NCBI GenBank assembly: GCA_963971225.1
Contig: OZ020268.1
Span: 38,633,348-38,697,347, forward strand
Length of the DNA stretch: 64,000 nucleotides
Reading direction: 5' to 3'
Source of the DNA: Melieria omissa
Lineage: Eukaryota > Arthropoda > Insecta > Diptera > Ulidiidae
Shown here: positions 22,410-35,289 of the stretch, one piece after another
Numbering within the stretch: the stretch's first letter is position 1
Layout of the letters: each line of letters begins with the position of its first letter
Translations under genes and position numbers: made by a program
Notes under the pieces: model-generated
Databases searched by the model: none
The model's input: the letters and a program-made list of their open reading frames with translations, nothing else
What the model was told of the DNA's origin: nothing

Positions 22410-23350
22410 TAAACAAATAAATATCCAAATGGTACAACAGTGGAAACAGTATTACAGTTTGTTCCACTGTCAAAGATTTAATAGGATCAGACAATTAGGA
22501 ATTGTCTTTCTAATTTCCAGATCTCCCTCATAGTTCTTGAATAAACAAATTAATATCCAAATGTTGAAATTATTTTTTAAAAACTAATTCGCAGGCCTTG
22601 CTCATAATTCTTGACTTTTTTTTAATAAGAAGAAACAAATTAAATATAAAACAAAACAGTATCCAAATGTATAAAGACTAATTTGCAGATCACTCTTATA
22701 ATTCTTGACTTTTTTGTCAACAATAAATAAATTAATATCTAAATATAGAAATTGTGTTTCAAAGACTATTTTTTATATCTTCCTCATAATTCTTGACTTT
22801 TTTTAAATGTAGAAATTGTATTTCAAAGACTAATTTCCAGATATGCGTCATAATTCGTGACTTTTTTCTCAACAAGATTAAACAAATTAATATCCAAATG
22901 TTGAAATTATTTTCAAAAGACTAATTCGCAGATCTTCCTCATAACTCTTGACTTTTTTCTTAACAAGATTAAACAAATTAATATCCAAATGTAGAAATTG
23001 TGCTTCAAAGACTAATTTGCAAATCTCCCACGTAAATCTTAAGTTTTTTCTTAACAAGAATACAAAACTTCGTATCCAAATGTATACATTGTGTTTCAAA
23101 GACTAATTTTCAGATCTTCATAATTCTTGACTTTTTTTTAACAAGAAGAAACAAATTAATATCCAAGAAATTGTCTTTCAAAGACTAATTTACAGATCTC
23201 CTTCGTAAGTCTTTATTTTGTTTTTTAACAAGATTAAAATAAACTATATCCAAACATAGATGTCTTTCTAGTCGTTGAAATGTGCAGATCTTCCTCAGAA
23301 ATCTTGATTTTTTCTTAACAAGAATAAATAAATAAATATCCAAATGGTAC
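22410..23350. repeat. ~90-100 bp minisatellite, about ten diverged units
   Basis: The core aaacaaattaatatccaaatg is followed by aaattgt.tttcaaagactaat, a cagatct.cctcataa segment and ttcttgacttttt.tcttaacaag. It recurs at roughly 22412, 22545, 22655, 22727, 22873, 22974, 23062, 23150, 23236 and 23325. Minus-strand frames rich in FxLVKK are repeat translation, not a gene. Confidence 0.85.
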
Positions 23351-23559
23351 AAAACGATAAATTGCAGTATACCCCAGATTTTCAAAAATTGCATTTTTAA
23401 TGCCACAAAATCTAACTTGTAGATCTACTTAAAAAATGTGAGTCTTAAGTTTAGTACAAATCTAATAATTGAACTCGTGCCCATCAGTCAAGTTTTTCTA
23501 GTCAAAACAATCCCATGTTATCATCCCGCAAGAGTGGCAGAAGCAGACTATCCGATCTA

Positions 23560-24060
23560 CTTTTGTTCCTTTGTTTGGTATTCAAAGTTCCGTCTGATTC
23601 ACGCCCCACTGGGCTGCATTCAAAACAAAGTCTCTAAGAGCTTTTTTGTTAACGCCAACACAAGGTGGCATAAGATGGAATGCTGTAAAATCAGTAGAAC
23701 AGGACCGCACAGCTTCTTAACAAGGCTCGCTGGGATGTGGCAAGACTGACTATGGTTATCAGAGGTCACTGAACCATTGTAGAGTACGCACTAGAATTGG
23801 CAACACCTTCAAAACCAGATGTGAGAATCGGAACGAAAAGGCAACCGTCCATCATTTCCTGTGGCTGTCCGGCCTTATCCAGAAGAAAGAAGGAACAAGC
23901 CAAAACATCAAAATTCATTTACCTCTCGGACTGGATATAGATGTCACATAATCCAGAAGACAACCTACCAACATAAAATATCTATCATCCCCTGGGAGTA
24001 ATGGTATCAAAACAACGCCTATGCACTAATTGGATTTCGGAACATTGCCACTGGAACCAA
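23560..24060 (+). pseudogene. LINE 3'-terminal fragment
   Basis: The + strand reads NANTRWHKMECCKISRTGP, which fits the RW....C.ISR..WP segment of LINE ORF2. After a frame change it reads GHCRVRTRIGNTFKTRCENR and KATVHHFLWLSGL, corresponding to the TGHC...C...E.ETVxHFLCxCPAL zinc-knuckle block that follows RT/RNase H in R1/Jockey-like LINEs. Stops and frameshifts make it a relic. Confidence 0.6.
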
Positions 24061-24759
24061 CCAACAACGAGTATTTGATATTTCAGCCATCTCAGTGTCT
24101 CCCGCTTTAGACTAAACACCTTCTTGGCTTCACTGCCTAATGACATCTTTAAAGTTTATTTAGATGCAATTCTCGACCAGCGCCATGACCTTTGAATTTC
24201 CCTAAACATCGTGTCGTTTTAGCCTCCAACCACAAGCAAATGCTTCTGCTTGACTATGCACTCAAATAAGTAAATGCGACTTGTAGCGGCAAATAATTTA
24301 TTAATTAATTTGTCAACAACGCCACTGACAGCCATGTGCACAGTTTCAGCAAATTATTACACACAAATTGCCACATTATCCGCACCGTAGAGGTGAGCTT
24401 AGACGCATTAAGCAAACCCAATTAGGCTCACATTACCTATGCGAAAATTTCAAAATTCTCAATTGCGTAATTAGCAGCCAGATGTCATAATTTCTGGTCT
24501 TGAAACCACTCTGTGACATTTAAGAATGTCAAAAGACGCGACACTGTGGCGTGACTTAATTTACAGCTGAGTCTGTTAACATTTCGCACAGCTGATGTTT
24601 ACTTATCTACGAGTATCTATCAAACGCTGATTTGCACGCGGCATGCCAACTCTTCCCAGCAATGGAATATTTCATTCATATTTTTGCTAAAGTTAAGGGG
24701 TCGCTTTATCCGCGCAGACGCATTAAACATTTACCTCGAAAAGCAAATAGCACGTGGGT

Positions 24760-25010
24760 TCAACAATGAGAAGAGGAACAGTTGCACAGGGGTTAAGTGA
24801 TGGGAAGAGGAACAGTTAAACAGGGGCATAGTGATGAGAAGGGAAGCAGTTGCACATGGGTTAATTGGTGATAAGAAGAAGAATAGTTAGTTTTATACTT
24901 GTGTTGAGTGATGGGAAGAGGAATAGTTAAACTGGGGTACAATGATGAGAAGTTAGGGGAAGAATTGCAAAGAGAGTTAAGTGATGAGAAGGAGAACACT
25001 TGCACCTTCA
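24760..25010. repeat. Degenerate AG-rich tandem repeat
   Basis: Units of about 50-60 bp built on gtgatgggaagaggaacagtt and (c/t)acaggggttaa repeat several times. A related stretch (agtgatgg..gaggaacagtta) resumes at about 25290-25520. No coding potential. Confidence 0.6.
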
Positions 25011-25088
25011 TTGAGTTTTGAGAAGAGGACAGCTGGCTTATTGCTATAGCACTTTAGTAGGAGTGGAAAAATAATGGCAAGAGTTTAA

Positions 25089-25171
25089 CCCTTTCAGTCA
25101 CAATGTCCAACATATTGGACTATAGCCCATACAATTCAAACAGAACGGGTTTATTTTCGTGTCGGAAAGAG
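25089..25171. mobile_element. Very short TTAA-flanked MITE (83 bp)
   Basis: TTAA at 25085-25088 and 25172-25175 flanks ends CCCTTTCAGTCAC and, inverted, CTCTTTCCGACAC. The start resembles the CCCTTTCGCT family at 15948. It may be a heavily deleted relative. An internal palindrome-like gtccaa.catattggac lies near 25105. Confidence 0.6.
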
Positions 25172-25289
25172 TTAAAACGGTAAGAAACAGTCAAACAAAG
25201 GAGAGGGTGAACGAAAGAGAGCCAACACCTACTGAGTAGGGAACAATATTCGTTTTAGTGATGATAAGGGAAATGGTTGGATTGAGTGA

Positions 25290-25520
25290 TGGAAAGGGAA
25301 ACACTTGGGAACACTTGCGCCTTCATTGAGTAATGGGAAAAGGACAGTTTGGCTATTTGTCAACTTTTATATGTAGTGGAAAAATAATGGCAAAAGACGA
25401 ATATGAAAACGATGAGTGGAGGAATGAGGAACAGTTAAGTGAAGCAGTAAGTGTGTGCGAGAGAGAAAAAAAGAGTCGGTAGTGGGAAAAGAACAGTTGG
25501 CTATTTGCAACAACAGTTTT
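25290..25520. repeat. Second block of AG-rich tandem repeat
   Basis: This continues the family at 24760-25010: gtgatggaaagggaaacactt, gtaatgggaaaaggacag and aggaacagttaagtgaagc variants. It is separated from the first block by the 83-bp TTAA element and flanking sequence. Confidence 0.5.
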
Positions 25521-26739
25521 ATAAGTTTGTAGTGGAAAAATACTGGCAAGAGATAAGTTTCAAAACAGATGGAAACAGTCAAGCAATGAAGAGAGTGTAA
25601 CAGAGAGAGAAAAAATACCGAGTTGGGAAGAACTTTCATTGTCTTGAGAGCGTAATTTTCACTCAGCATTGAGAACAGAATTGGAATTAATAGCGCAGTA
25701 TAAAGAGTAAAATAATGGTTGCAGAACATTTTTGTATGTAAGAGGAACACAATTTTTTGCTTGGTAAAGTAAAGTGAGAATTGTTTTGTTCAAGAAATTC
25801 TTGCCATTTGTTCAGTGGTTAGAATAACTGGATTTAAGGATTTAAGTTATTTAAAATTTTAACAGAATTTCAGTTGTTTTTTTCTCATTCAAAGAGAACA
25901 GTTTTGCCAAAAACTAAGTAAACAACAGTTGGATGAGTTTAAGCGCGTAACTTATGCAAATTTGTAGTAAAACCATTTGGCAGAAAGCAATTCACACATT
26001 CTACTTGAAAACATGTTGTGTTAGGTTAAGTTTGGGTATAGTGAATGGGGAGTAGTGATTGCTAAACATATCTATGGTATGATATATATGATATCTATAC
26101 TGAAACTACTCGCAATTCTGCATTGTTTAATACAGAAAAAACTGAAGATAAATAGATAAATAAGTCGATTTTAAATTAAAACAAAATTCGATTTTTTTAA
26201 GAAATAGAAAGAAAAAAGTATTGTAAAAATATATACAATATTTTCTTAATATTTTTTAAAATAATTTTTTTCAAATGAATGCAATATGAATGCAATTTTT
26301 ATAAATAAGTACTCCAGCTTCTATTAAATTTCCTCAAAAGCACTCATGTCTTGATGTACAATTACTAGAATTCATAAATGAATCTCCCTCTGGTATCGCT
26401 AAAGACCGAACAGAGATCAATGTGTGGCCCATTGAACAACCAGTTTTACCTACCTGACTTATGTAGTTAGGTTGTAGTGGCTGCCTCTGTATGAGACACA
26501 CTGCGGCCTCTAAATGGGTCCATTGTGATACCACAAAACTCCACAACCACAAACTCCAGTCGTTTAAAGTGAGTATGCAACACTGTTTTTCAACATCTTG
26601 TAATTCTCATCTGCTTCATGCGGATAGCGATAGAAGTAGACGAGTGTTTCATCAACCCGAGCTAGGTCTCAACCCGTTTCCGGGTTACAGCCTGACACAA
26701 AAGTTCTCTTCGGTTGCCTCGACTGTGCGAGATCCTTCT

Positions 26740-27018
26740 CCAGTTGGTCACACCAAGAGATAAAATGTAACTTAATGCTGCCAGTGGTGACACATTATTT
26801 CTCTTCGCCATCGAGCTCCAACTACTGTATCGAACAGCTTTTTCACCGGAGCTTCATCGTCCATACGAGTGACATGGCAACCGCTGGATGTTGATTCGCT
26901 GTGCTACGTCCATGTCTTTGAAAAGCTCATACAGCTCATTGCTGGTTATATAGTTCTCGTCTATAAAAACAGGGCCGAAGATGTTATGAAGTATCTTCCT
27001 CTCCAACACCTCAAAGAT
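26740..27018 (-). pseudogene. LINE C-terminal fragment, same family as the 47-kb copy
   Basis: On the minus strand, FEVLERKILHNIFGPVFIDE then NELYELFKDMDVAQRINIQR aligns closely with FERKILRKVFGPLRV...NELYELYRDMDIVKRIKIQR at 47.57-47.69 kb. After a frameshift, CHSYG/HVTRMDDEAPVKKLFDTV matches GHVARMPEDAPVRRVYETV. It has multiple frameshifts and no intact frame. Confidence 0.75.
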
Positions 27019-27254
27019 CGCTAAGTGCTACCTTCCTCTTCTTGATGAATAATTTAATATCTTAAAAAAGTTTATATTAACATTTATCAATTCAACGATT
27101 GTCAGTTCAATCCGTTTTTAGACTGACTTGAATTTTAGCCGTCATTGAATTTTAGAGGATTAGGATTACCTACTTTTTTCGGCATAATGGTTGGCACTTT
27201 CAAGCTTCTACGAACATGAAAATGATATCAAAAGGTAAAGATTGCAGATATTTA

Positions 27255-28260
27255 GGGTATTCACAATATGTTGTATTTGGTTTTGTAATGCGTATTTTCG
27301 ATAAATTCAATATTTGTAATAAATTTGATCAATTTACAAAATCAATGTATACTATGTTACATGCAATCTGTCACATTTGATGGGTGTATTGTTTATATAT
27401 TTTATGCCAAAAATAAAACCAGTATCTAAAAATTCCTTTAAAAATACTAAACAATTGCGATATTTATTCTGTGTAATAATGTTTTCATGCCCAACATCCA
27501 TTAAAATCATTAAACGGTCAAGCATTCAAGTTTCTATGTTTGCCACAATGACATGCTGAATCGTTTAATACCCATATCGTCATAGCTGGTTTCTGTCATT
27601 ATAGTAGGCGTGACAGGAAGACGCTTCAAGTGGGCATGGGTAAATCTTATATCGCTTACAAAATCATTTGACATCAATTTAGATTTACAGAGTTATACTG
27701 TAGCTTCGTTTTGTTAGTTTAACAACTGGGCGTGGTCGATTCTATATAGTCTATATTTGCCACAATGATACGCTGAATCGTTGGTATCCATATTGCCTTG
27801 AAAAAGTATATCATTGTTGATTTCTGTCATTAAAAATAGAATATCAGGTGGGCGTGGTCAATCATATATAGCCTTCGTTTACCACAATGTAACACAAAAT
27901 CATTTGACATCAATTTAGACTTACAGAGTTATACTGTAGCTTTGTTCTGCTAGTTTAGTGGGCGCAAAAAGAGGGCGTGGCCAATTCCATATATTGTCTA
28001 TATTTGCCGCAATGACACTGAATCGTTTGATACCCATATTGCCATAAAAAGTACACCATAGTAAAATTTTTTTACCATAATGGGCTTAAAGAAAAGGCGT
28101 GGTCAATTTCATGTAGCCTTTGTATCAATCTCACTCTTACTCAATTCTTTTAAATCAGTTCACTGGTTTTTGCCTAATTATGGCTCAAAGAAACAACGTC
28201 CCATGGGTTTTTAGAGAATACTTAAGTAGTGTAGACAAATACATTGCATCGTGAATACCC
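27255..28260. mobile_element. 1-kb non-autonomous element with GGGTATTCAC inverted ends
   Basis: Both ends read GGGTATTCAC(A/G)AT then, after a few mismatches, TGTATTTG, and TA lies on each side (27253-27254 and 28261-28262). Internally, a tttgccacaatga..gctgaatcgttt..taccc(c)atat motif and an aaatcatttgacatcaattt motif recur at spacings of about 237-246 bp, so the body is a diverged tandem repeat. There is no transposase. Flanking TA suggests a Tc1/mariner-type target, but the superfamily is not certain. Confidence 0.72.
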
Positions 28261-28267
28261 TAAATTA

Positions 28268-31200
28268 TTTATATTTACAATTCTTGATTAAGCTGAATAA
28301 TTTAGCATCCTTGTAGCAATCTATTTTAACAACATTGTAACAGTTCAAACAAAAGAAAGATTGAACTAAGATTGAACTTGTAAGCAGGCAATCTTTGTTG
28401 AAATTCAATTTAATTGTTTGGCTCAAGCTTTATCGCAGCCATAACCATTGAATGAATAATTTATTAGAAAATTTAGTTCAGTCTTTAATGCTTGTTGCAT
28501 TGTTGTTGTTGTGATGTTGCCTGCGGCATGGCAACAACACTTGTATAATTCAAATCTTTGTTCATAAAATCTATGTACAGCAGCTACAACTGTTACGACA
28601 CAGTTTACTACACATTAACATTGTTTATTTATGTATGTCCGGAGTACATTTTCACATTTTCACTGCCCAGCTAATTTGGACACTGCGCTGGCAGGTAACG
28701 CCCCTATAAGTTCACCTTTATTAGTTGTTGCCACTCACACTGGGGCCAGTTTCGGCGAGATGTGCCTATGCGTGTATGAACATATACACACACATACACA
28801 TATATGTAGTACGTGCGTATGAGGGCGTCAGTGGAAAGAGAAAAATCAATTATTATTACCTACTACAATCAATTCTTATCATCGATTCACAGACGCGAGC
28901 GCACACACACATACACACCCAAACATTAACTATAACAATGCCAGGCAAAAATCTTCACAAGTGCTAATTACATTTTTTAAGCGTGTTAGAACGACTTCGC
29001 ATTAATTTGAATTTTAACGCGCTCATGTCGAAATCAAATCAACATAATCGCACATAATCGAATATAATGACACAAGTATTTTGGCAAATACGAGATTGCC
29101 GATTAAACACCAAATAAAGGCGAACAAGGCAAAGAATCGAGCTGCTAAAAATACCCACACACACACACACAGCGAGCTAATCACAAAGAATTTCCTCAGA
29201 TGCCAATTACACGACTGCGCGCCAAATTTGAGCAGAGCGCTGCTTCGAAACATATGCAAACGTGCCGCAAACGACACTCGATGATTACAACACAGCAGCA
29301 GCAACAGCAGCAGCAGCAGAAAACAAAGAAAAGAAAAGAAAAAATTCACAAAAAGATGCCTCAACAGCTCATTGAGGGCGGCGTACCGGGCGGCTTTGCA
29401 CAAGAAAAATGCCAAAATCAAATGGGCGCCCGCAGTTCAAGTCGAAATTCTGCACATTTCGTAAGCCGACTGGCTGACTGGGTGCGTTGGTTAGCGTGAT
29501 TGGTGACAAATGTAAATCAATGCAGCCATTTGCGTGAAATTAAATGGCGCCAATGATATGAGAAATTGGCACCAGAAGCTGGCCGCCGTGTAAACTCGAG
29601 TGACAGTGAAAATTTTAAAGAAATCACAACTCGGTGACAAATGGCGCCACGCAGGCGAAAAGGACAGAAAAACTCAAAGCCCATTGAAGCGTCGAGCCAG
29701 TTAGCAAAGCAGCCAGCCAACCAACCAGCCATAGTGGTTGGCCATGAATATATGCTGAGCGCGCAGCGTTCAATGCTGCGCGTACTTTAACCCCAAATCA
29801 ATCAGCGGCGTTCGGCTTGAAAAGGCGTTGCGGCCCAATGTCAACAGGGCGTATGAGTGATATTAATTGCACACAGCACACAGTTGTATGGTTGTTGTTT
29901 TGAAGTCTCTGCTAAGTACTAAAAAAATTTACATTGAAATTACTTCAAAACAAAACACACCCAACCGCGAGTCACATTTGCAGCGCAAACCAACAATAAA
30001 CCCTGAACTTGCTGCTATTAATAATAATTACATTGACCATTAACCCTCAATTTGAGGCCAATCATGTTGTTGTATTTGCAATTTTTTGCTAAAGCAACAC
30101 GTTCTGACTTTGTCCGCCTGCAAAGATAATTTAATTTAGAAAAATTGCCAACGTCATCTGGCAACATTCCATTGCGCCTTAGTTATGTTGTCCGAGCGCC
30201 AACGACAAATGCGCCAACGACAAGTCTATACCAGAAAATGCCAACAACAATTTACAACATCTTACTGCCGGCTATTATTCATTCAACTCAGCGAAATATT
30301 TCGAAAATGTTCATTTCGTCGAGAGTAGCCCATTTGGGTTTGTTGTTGTTGTTGTTGTTTTTCCAGCATAGACTTTTTTTCGATTCGCATTTTTGTCTGC
30401 TTGCTAGTGTTGCTGGAACAGTTGTTGCCTTGCACAATATTTTATTGCTGCTTTCACACAACCGCAAACAAACGACAGCAGTTAGCTGCGTTTGTCTGTG
30501 TGTTGGTGTTGATGTCACCTGCACTGACAGCCAAAAAAATGTAATAAAAACACCAACTCGAGTGCTGCACAGACAGGCAGCACTCGAGGCATTTCAACGC
30601 TTTCGTTCGCAACTGAATTGCACACAAGTGAGCCAATGGTGCAACTGTCGGACGGCGGGTGATGATGGGTGTCATAAAAACTTTTACACCTTTGCTTTAT
30701 ATTTTTGAAACTAAATTCAATGTATTTTTTACCAGTAAACGAGTTGCTGGCGAATTTCAACTAACTTTTTACTCTGGAAAAATATTATTAATTAAAAATT
30801 TACTGTGACTTTAGATTCTAAATGAGATTAATAATGACTGCTGGCTAGCTGATACTAGGAAACCAGGCTGTAGAGGCGCACCCATGGGGCGTTCAATCCT
30901 CTCCCCAAAATACAAAAATTTCTAGTGAAAAATATGGTATAAAGTTTCGAATGGAATTGAGTCAAAAAGTTGCACGCAAAACCCCCCAAAAAGAAATCCT
31001 GTGCGCGCCACTGCCAGGCTGCCATATGAATACTCTTTTTTCACCAAAAACTACAATGTCTCTATACCAGATAGAAGAAGTACAAACGACCACAGCAAAT
31101 AAAAGACGCAATCAATTCTTCTACAGACACGTCTACACAGTGCTTCGAGTGTGGACGAAAATAAGACAAAAATATTGCAGATTTTGACAAAAGTAGTATC

Positions 31201-33985
31201 ATTTTATAGGTAATTGTTCAGAGACCCAAAAGGCCCTACTTTAAGAAATTTCTTATAACATTGCTTTATAAAACGATCGAGGAGACACTAACTGATCCTA
31301 CGTCCCGCTGCGGCAATGCAAAATTATTTCGTGAAAGTCTTCAAACAGTTGTTTACATAACACGCTGCCGAAACTTCCGATAACATAAACGTCTACAAAG
31401 AGTTAAAACAAAAAACTTTTTTTTTTATTCTCTCGTAATGAAATTAGATCATTTATAACGTATTACAAATTTATTTTGAGATAGAGTTCTCCCGCAATGC
31501 GAATAGTAAAGCGATACAAGAAGCGGGTGGATATATCGGCACTGGCACTTCTCGCTAGTGCAGCAAGAGCCGATATATCGGCCTCCGGCACTAAAAGGGT
31601 CAAAGAAACAGGGTGTTGATCAAACGTTCCCAATTCGCAGACTTTAATTAGAACACAAACTTTCTCTGATATCGCTGCAAATTATTGGAAATTATTTTAT
31701 GGTAAAACACTAAGTTTTTTGTAATTTGCTTTGAATTCACTTCTAAAACTATTAATTTTTTGGTGCTTACTTAAATTAAACTCAAAACTCAATCGTAGCT
31801 TTTGCCATAAGATGACAAATAGGTGAAGTTGCTCTCAGGCATCGAGTCGAACCTGCGAATTTTAATCTGTTTCCTATGTCTTCCCAGATCACAGCAGTGT
31901 GTATCAGAAAAAAATGATCATCATTCAGGCAGCCGTTCTGAACCTGAACCCCAAACCTGACAGAAGGAAGCAAATATATATTTTCTTGAACAGCAAAAAG
32001 GCTTTGGACTCATGCATCAACAACAGCAAATCTCTGACTGAGTACAGTGAATCACATTCTTCCTATTTGAATATCTAGTCACCGGAAAATGACTGAAATT
32101 TTAATTACAGTCAAATGAAAACTCGTTCAAAGCAATAGTGAAACCACTGACTGCCATCAGATTGAAAGCGAAATGCTCAGAGAAATTGAAATTTAAACTT
32201 TGAAAGCGCAAATTTAAATTTAAATACATTACAGCGGAATTTAATTTTCTCGTTTAAACGAAATCTATCCATCTTAATCGCAGCTTGTCTGCCTTTTTTC
32301 TGTGGGCCCAATCTGATAAATGCTGGCAGCCAGGCTTTGTGTGTGTGTGTGTGTGTGTACAGAAAAGCTTTAGTACCAAATAAATGCATGTGTGTGTGTG
32401 TGTGTGTGCCTTTGGCAGAGCGGGTTTCATAATAAATGAGTCGAAATATTGCGGCTTAAACGCATTTTTTCTGTCGCCGCATACACATGTAAGTGTTGGT
32501 TTTGGTGTGAGTGTGTGTGTGTGTGTGTGTCAAAGTGTGAATGTGCAAAAATGGCGCAGACGAGCTGTTGCCACCAGCGTCACGCAAGTGGCTGTCACAC
32601 TAAACACACCCACACACACCCACATCTAACAATGGGCGTGCGTTGTGTGTGTTGTTTGGCTGCCCGCATGTCTGCTAGTCTCTGCGTCTGGCTGCTGCTG
32701 CGATTTTCAAAAGCATTGCAGCGCCGAGCTGGAATTGTTTGAATTTCAATTTAAATTTCAACAGCAGACAGCTTGGCTCGATTTAGATTTCATAAATGTC
32801 TGTGATTGTGTTTGCAGATTTTCAAATGAATGCTTTAAATTTCAATTGACGCCGCAATTTGATTACGAACTCAACAGCAAACTGCTGGCTTGGAACTATC
32901 TTTGAACGCGCCCGCAGTGACAGACGCAGGTCGAACAGGTCGTTGAACTGCACATTGATGCTATTAAAATCGTCACTAATTCGTAATTATGCCGCGCACA
33001 GCTTAATCGCTGCAGCCTTCTGCTGCTCAATCGCGCGTGCCACGTTTCCATGGCAAGGCAGCTGCTGCGGTTGTTGCAATCATTGACTGCTGCGGTTCGC
33101 TCTACACCTGTGCCATGTCTGCTGCAGGCGTTGCCGTTTCTGGTGTTTTCACTGTTGCTGTTGTTTGGGTTTGTAGGTTGCGCGTTGTTGCGTCCGCCGC
33201 AACACGTGCAACTGTTATTCGCACACAGCGCTGCCACCGCAAGTGCGCCCTTGTTGACTTTCAAAGGGCACTTCTCTTGTCGTATGCAGGCAGCGCGTTG
33301 CATTTGCCACTGTGCACAGCGGCGCCGGGTGCGACAGCTGTGGTAGCTGTATTTGTGCGTTATTCACTCTCCGCCTAACGGTGTGTCGGTATTTAAAGTT
33401 CAGCAAACTTATCTGCCTTCAATGACAATGACAAAGCTATCAAATGTAGCCAACCATGTGATGATCATGTCTGAGGTTTTGTAAAGAATTTTACTCAAGA
33501 GTGCAGAAATTAAAGCATTAAAGCAGAAATGAAAGTTATAATAATTTCAAACTTGTTGTAAGTGCTAATTAACCATAGACATGCTGGAAGGTTTTTAAAT
33601 TGGCTCAAGAAAGATTTGATCCATGTGAAGTGCAACCTAGGAGTATGAGAGTGGTCACCTCTAGTGGATCAATACCCTCAATGCAAATGCGAATGATCTC
33701 GTATGTATTTTTTGTGGCGGTGCAAAACGAAAGCAACAATACTTACAACTAGCTAACTAAACTATTAGGTAAATTGTTTTTTTATATTTTGTTTTATATT
33801 GTTGCGACATAGATACGTAGACATTGCAGCCCATTGTAACTTAACCCCCTTGGGTGATTCTACGGACTTAAATAGGCAGCCTTTGACTTCCAGTTACCCA
33901 GAAACTTTGAATCTCCTTTGGGCGGTAAGTCACTTTTTTAAAGCGAAGCAATGTCCGGCAACTTGAGTCATGCAAGGCACGTGTG
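28268..33985. other. Long non-coding stretch with microsatellites
   Basis: No supported gene. It contains (CA)n tracts near 29155-29172, (CAG)n near 29291-29321, (GTT)n near 30340, and (GT)n tracts near 32336-32358, 32389-32412 and 32508-32531. An inverted repeat of gatatatcggc(a/c)..c lies at 31528-31586. Frames up to 187 codons (30145-30708) start at non-ATG codons and show no domain. This could be intronic or regulatory DNA. Confidence 0.45.
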
Positions 33986-33993
33986 TCTAAAAC

Positions 33994-34284
33994 CAGACAT
34001 GGGGGTTTTGCACTAAATTCATAATCTATGACTTTGGTTTTCACTACCACTAAATAAATTTAGTTTAGTTTAATTTAGTAAAGCTGAATTTTTTCCATTA
34101 ATCACTGATCTTTATTTAGTCACACTTAAAAAAATAGTAGAAGAAAATTGCACTACCACTTAAAAAAGATCAGTGATTAATGAAAAACTTCAGCTATCAC
34201 TTAATTTATTTAGTGGTAGTGGAAAATGTTCCAGCAGACTTTGTAGTGGTAGTGGTGGATTTTAGTGCAAAACCTCCAAGTCTG
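33994..34284. mobile_element. Foldback hAT-like MITE (291 bp)
   Basis: The ends CAGACATGGGGGTTTTGCAC and, inverted, CAGACTTGGAGGTTTTGCAC are near-perfect inverted repeats. The match continues inward through tttca.ctaccactaaataaatt and a gatcagtgattaatg.aaaa pair, so most of the element can fold into one hairpin. The flanking 8-mers are tctaaaac and tctagatc (5 of 8 match), compatible with an old hAT target duplication. Confidence 0.75.
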
Positions 34285-34639
34285 TCTAGATCGTTCAAAA
34301 ACTGTGCATTCACTAATACAATGAGCAACAGTCTTATGGTCTCCTAGATAAGTGCTGCAACTAACAACCGGGGCGTATACGTAACATTTATTTCATTGCT
34401 GAAAATACAAGTCGCATTTAATATGAAAATGAAGATGGATAGCCATTCATTCTGGATCTTGATCCAACAGTTCAGAGCGAGATTATTGCTATTAATCTAT
34501 TTTTCTATAAATATATATATGTATGAATGTCTGTTTGTTTGCTTGTTTGTTTCAGTGTTTGTTGGTCACATGACACTAAAACTCAAAAACTAAGCGGTCG
34601 ATCGAGCTGAATCTTTCACGAAATATTCATCTTGACTAA

Positions 34640-35250
34640 ATCTCAATAAACCACATAGTGCAAATACGACCCGATAAGTGAGCGTGGTACCTCCTATACA
34701 ACCTAAATTTTTAATATGGAATATCTTCGGAATTATAGATAGGAGAGCATAAAATTTTGGTATAAAACCACCGTTTAAGTGTGTCGTTTCAAAGGTAAAC
34801 ATTTTATAAATGTTGGACAAGGGACCCAAATATATTGAATAACTTTGAAACTACAAGTCACACATCAATGACATTTAACACAGACCTGCAATTTAGAAGT
34901 GCTCTTTGACAGGGGGAATGGTCGGCCCAACGATGTATCATTCTAATCGTAAAATTTAATGAGTGTTGGACAAGGGGCGTGGCACATAATTTAATAATTT
35001 TGGAACTAAAAGACGCACATCAATGAAACTGGATCGCAGCGTTCAACTGGAGTAATGGATTGGGCATTGAAAAAAAGGGGCGTGGCACCGCCCATACGGT
35101 GTTATATGAAAAAACTTGATTTATTGGTCGTATTTATTTTAAACTTGCGTGTCAAGCCGCGGTGTCCTGCTGGTACTATTCTAGAAGATATGGTTTGGGT
35201 GCAGAGAAGAGGAAGGGGAAGCCTCCATGATTCACTTATTATGTAACATG
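34640..35250. repeat. Dispersed repeat with ~170-bp internal units, copy 1
   Basis: Recurrent motifs include aatgttggacaaggg(g)c, acgcacatcaatgaaa/catcaatgaca and gcgtggcaccgcccata. Similar motifs occur at 51780-52050 (gcgtggcatcgcccatata, gtcgcacataaatgac). The element class is not recognised. Confidence 0.5.
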
Positions 35251-35289
35251 AAAAATATATATGCATACTTAGGACTTTTTTGAAATGTA

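Noticed and set aside
30145..30708. 187-codon open frame on the + strand
   Set aside because: It starts at a TTG, contains a (GTT)-derived Leu run and shows no domain; frames on the other strand are equally open. Not supported as a gene.
32896..33378. Frames of 135 (minus) and 113 (plus) codons around a GCT-rich segment
   Set aside because: Both strands are open because of composition; no conserved domain, start context or splice structure stands out.
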